Assembly (NCBI RefSeq): GCF_017745275.1
Contig: NZ_JAGHZS010000007.1
Location: 705,216-769,215 of the forward strand
Direction: 5' to 3'
Length of the DNA stretch: 64,000 bases
Source: Chitinophaga sp.
Lineage (GTDB): Bacteria > Bacteroidota > Bacteroidia > Chitinophagales > Chitinophagaceae
Numbering within the stretch: position 1 is the stretch's first letter; each line of letters opens with the position of its first letter. Under the pieces are notes generated by a model. That model searched no databases, was not told the DNA's origin, and was given only the letters and a program-made list of their open reading frames with translations. Positions 62,633 through 64,000 of this stretch are shown piece after piece. A program made the position numbers and the translations under genes.

Positions 62633-63412
62633 TTATACCCAGGCTTCCTGGATCGCCATTCTTACTAATTCCACAGGTGTTTTAACGTCTGCTTTGGCCA
62701 GCATATTTTTACGGTGAGTATTTACCGTATGAAGACTGATAAAAAGATCATCGGCAATTTCCTTGCTGCTTTTTCCTTCAACGATACCTTTCAGGATTTC
62801 ACGCTCCCTTTTGGTAAACGGATCCACGGCCTGTGTGATCACATTGGCATCCTGGATGTTGTAATAAGACGGTTCATTTTCCAATCCAATCAATGAAAAG
62901 CAGGGAGCGCCTTCCTGCTTAATATGTGTGATGTCGGTATGGAGGCTAAGCGTACGGTAATAGTTTTTTTCATCATAATCGATCTGAACGGCCTGGTGCA
63001 GCACACGTACATAGCGGTTGTCTTTTGTTTTCAGCCGCATATCGTATTGCACTTTGTATTTGCTGACTTTTTCGTACGGGAGCGCTTTGAAGAACTCAAC
63101 AACATGGTATTCGAAGTTGAGAAAGTAAGGTTTGTCTTCCGGGTGGATTTTATCCATGAAAAAAGCAATCGTTAATTCCTCCGGCTGATAACCTAGTACC
63201 TGGGCGACATTTGGATCTACAAAATCCAGTTCACTTTTGTACATATTGAAGATGATGTAATAATAATTGCCTGCCTGGAATACGTTAAATAACTTTTTAT
63301 GTGCTTCCAACTGGAGTTGCAGCGGGGAACTGGAGGCGCTGCCATCACTATCAGTAACAGTTTTCCAGAATTTTCTTGCAGTGAGATAGTACTCGGATTG
63401 ATCTTTCGACAT
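62633..63412 (-). CDS. PAS domain plus LuxR-type HTH regulator
   Basis: 259 residues. A PAS-like domain at about 50-165 (YYYIIFNMYKSELDFVDPNV, VLGYQPEELTIAFFMDKIHP, YDMRLKTKDNRYVRVLHQAV) is followed by a LuxR/GerE helix-turn-helix at about 197-255 (FTKREREILKGIVEGKSSKE, IADDLFISLHTVNTHRKNML). No receiver domain or membrane segment, so a cytoplasmic one-component sensor-regulator; this layout is common in Bacteroidota. Signal and targets unknown. Divergent from the macro-domain gene at the right edge (119 bases between starts). Confidence 0.9.
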   Translation of the reverse strand: MSKDQSEYYLTARKFWKTVTDSDGSASSSPLQLQLEAHKKLFNVFQAGNYYYIIFNMYKSELDFVDPNVAQVLGYQPEELTIAFFMDKIHPEDKPYFLNFEYHVVEFFKALPYEKVSKYKVQYDMRLKTKDNRYVRVLHQAVQIDYDEKNYYRTLSLHTDITHIKQEGAPCFSLIGLENEPSYYNIQDANVITQAVDPFTKREREILKGIVEGKSSKEIADDLFISLHTVNTHRKNMLAKADVKTPVELVRMAIQEAWV

Positions 63413-63534
63413 TTGGTTGATTTAGGAGCTACGAACTAATATTTACAGGTGTAGGTACGATTGCAAAATAAACAATTTCCCTTCTACTTATATACGGAAA
63501 AACATGTTTCTTTGTTCAAACGAAAAAAAATATG

Positions 63535-64000
63535 ATGAACGATAATAGCATTATATATCTGAAGGGAGATGCCACCAGACCGGCTATCAATGGAAATAAA
63601 ATCATTGCCCATATCTGCAATGACATTGGCAGATGGGGTAAAGGATTTGTGTTAGCAGTTTCCAAAAGATGGACTACTCCGGAAAAAGAATACAAAGCAT
63701 GGTTTAAGTCGCAGCAAAATTTTGCATTAGGGCAAACTCAATTTGTGCAGGTGGAACCGGATATTTGGATCGCTAATATCATTGGCCAACATAAAATCAT
63801 TAAAGATGAGCAAGGTAATCCACCAATACGCTATGATGCAGTAAGAGCGGGCCTTCAGAAAGTGGCGGCATTTGCCATTGAAATAAATGCTACTATTCAT
63901 ATGCCAAGGATTGGATGCGGGCTTGCCGGCGGAACCTGGGATAAAATAGCCCCTATCATTACAGCTGAAATGAGTAACCGGTCTGAGGTTTATGTTTATG
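63535..64000 (+). CDS. Macro domain protein, ADP-ribose binding/hydrolase-like (3' partial)
   Basis: Runs off the window: 155 codons from ATG 63535 (a tandem ATG at 63532 is equally possible). The protein starts MNDNSIIYLKGDATRPAING and shows the macro-domain elements: KIIAHICNDIGRWGKGFVLA (the Asn-Asp and Gly-rich ADP-ribose loop), SKRWTTPEKEYKAWFK, DIWIANIIGQHKII, and the second phosphate loop MPRIGCGLAGGTWDKIAPII. It most resembles the ALC1-like/TARG1 (OARD1) group, which removes ADP-ribose from acidic residues or deacetylates O-acetyl-ADP-ribose. No signal peptide. Divergent from the PAS-LuxR gene. Confidence 0.88.
   Translation, partial: MNDNSIIYLKGDATRPAINGNKIIAHICNDIGRWGKGFVLAVSKRWTTPEKEYKAWFKSQQNFALGQTQFVQVEPDIWIANIIGQHKIIKDEQGNPPIRYDAVRAGLQKVAAFAIEINATIHMPRIGCGLAGGTWDKIAPIITAEMSNRSEVYVY

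Noticed and set aside
1..64000. tRNA, rRNA, CRISPR, prophage or integrase content
   Set aside because: Nothing with cloverleaf, rRNA, repeat-spacer or phage-gene character was recognised; scanning was by eye, so small ncRNAs could be missed.

Overview
The window looks like chromosome from a member of the Bacteroidota, most plausibly a Chitinophaga-like organism of the Chitinophagaceae. The support is a type IX secretion CHU_C-type C-terminal domain next to a PorP/SprF gene, a SusC/SusD pair behind an ECF sigma/FecR pair, a second large TonB-dependent receptor, Crp/Fnr proteins of the 190-residue Bacteroidota kind, membrane-anchored AraC regulators, LytTR two-component genes, orphan FtsX-type ABC permeases, and several exact TAnnTTTG (-7) promoter boxes. 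No rRNA, tRNA, CRISPR array, transposase, integrase or phage gene was seen. The taxonomic call is inference from gene content.

Layout. 1-6.2 kb: 3' end of a repeat-rich secreted surface protein with CHU_C tail, its PorP/SprF partner, and an AsmA-like protein. 6.2-9.0 kb (minus): epoxide-hydrolase-like protein, Crp/Fnr regulator, DoxX/SnoaL fusion. 9.2-14.9 kb: secreted amidohydrolase, a LytS/LytTR-type pair (histidine kinase with TPRs, response regulator), a divergent VWA protein and a small exported protein of unknown function. 15.1-20.8 kb: complete RND efflux operon. 20.9-28.6 kb: S41 peptidase, aminopeptidase P plus DUF885 lipoprotein, POT peptide transporter, and a GH18-jacalin protein without a signal peptide; several of these fit peptide breakdown and uptake. 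28.6-37.4 kb: small enzymes, a lipoprotein with one CxxCH motif, two more Crp/Fnr regulators next to an isochorismatase-like hydrolase and an alpha/beta hydrolase, an unrecognised conserved-looking protein, and an amidinotransferase-family (DDAH-like) enzyme. 37.5-44.0 kb (minus): serine hydrolase, membrane AraC regulator, TonB-dependent receptor and PI-PLC-C1-like secreted phosphodiesterase. 44.2-48.5 kb: two alpha/beta hydrolases, small proteins and a decayed AraC/hydrolase chimera. 48.7-55.3 kb: ECF sigma, FecR anti-sigma, SusC, SusD. 55.3-59.3 kb: SRPBCC protein, tandem DUF3592 proteins, FtsX-type permease. 59.5-63.4 kb: lipoprotein plus large exported mosaic protein, and a PAS-LuxR regulator. 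The right edge cuts a macro-domain gene.

The most distinctive non-coding signal is a set of long inverted repeats between genes, mostly convergent ones. Two share a stem core with compensatory base changes (14368-14420 and 25183-25321). Two others are unrelated in sequence but equally long (20831-20942 and 29434-29536). Other points: operator-like dyads or direct repeats beside regulator and enzyme genes (31667-31697, 32337-32350, 41602-41633, 55843-55885), a deletion-type gene chimera at 47256-47950, and mosaic proteins at 6205-7164, 27238-28584 and 60122-62296. No single gene cluster stands out as a clearly new system; the hairpin family and the mosaic exported protein with its lipoprotein partner are the best candidates for follow-up.
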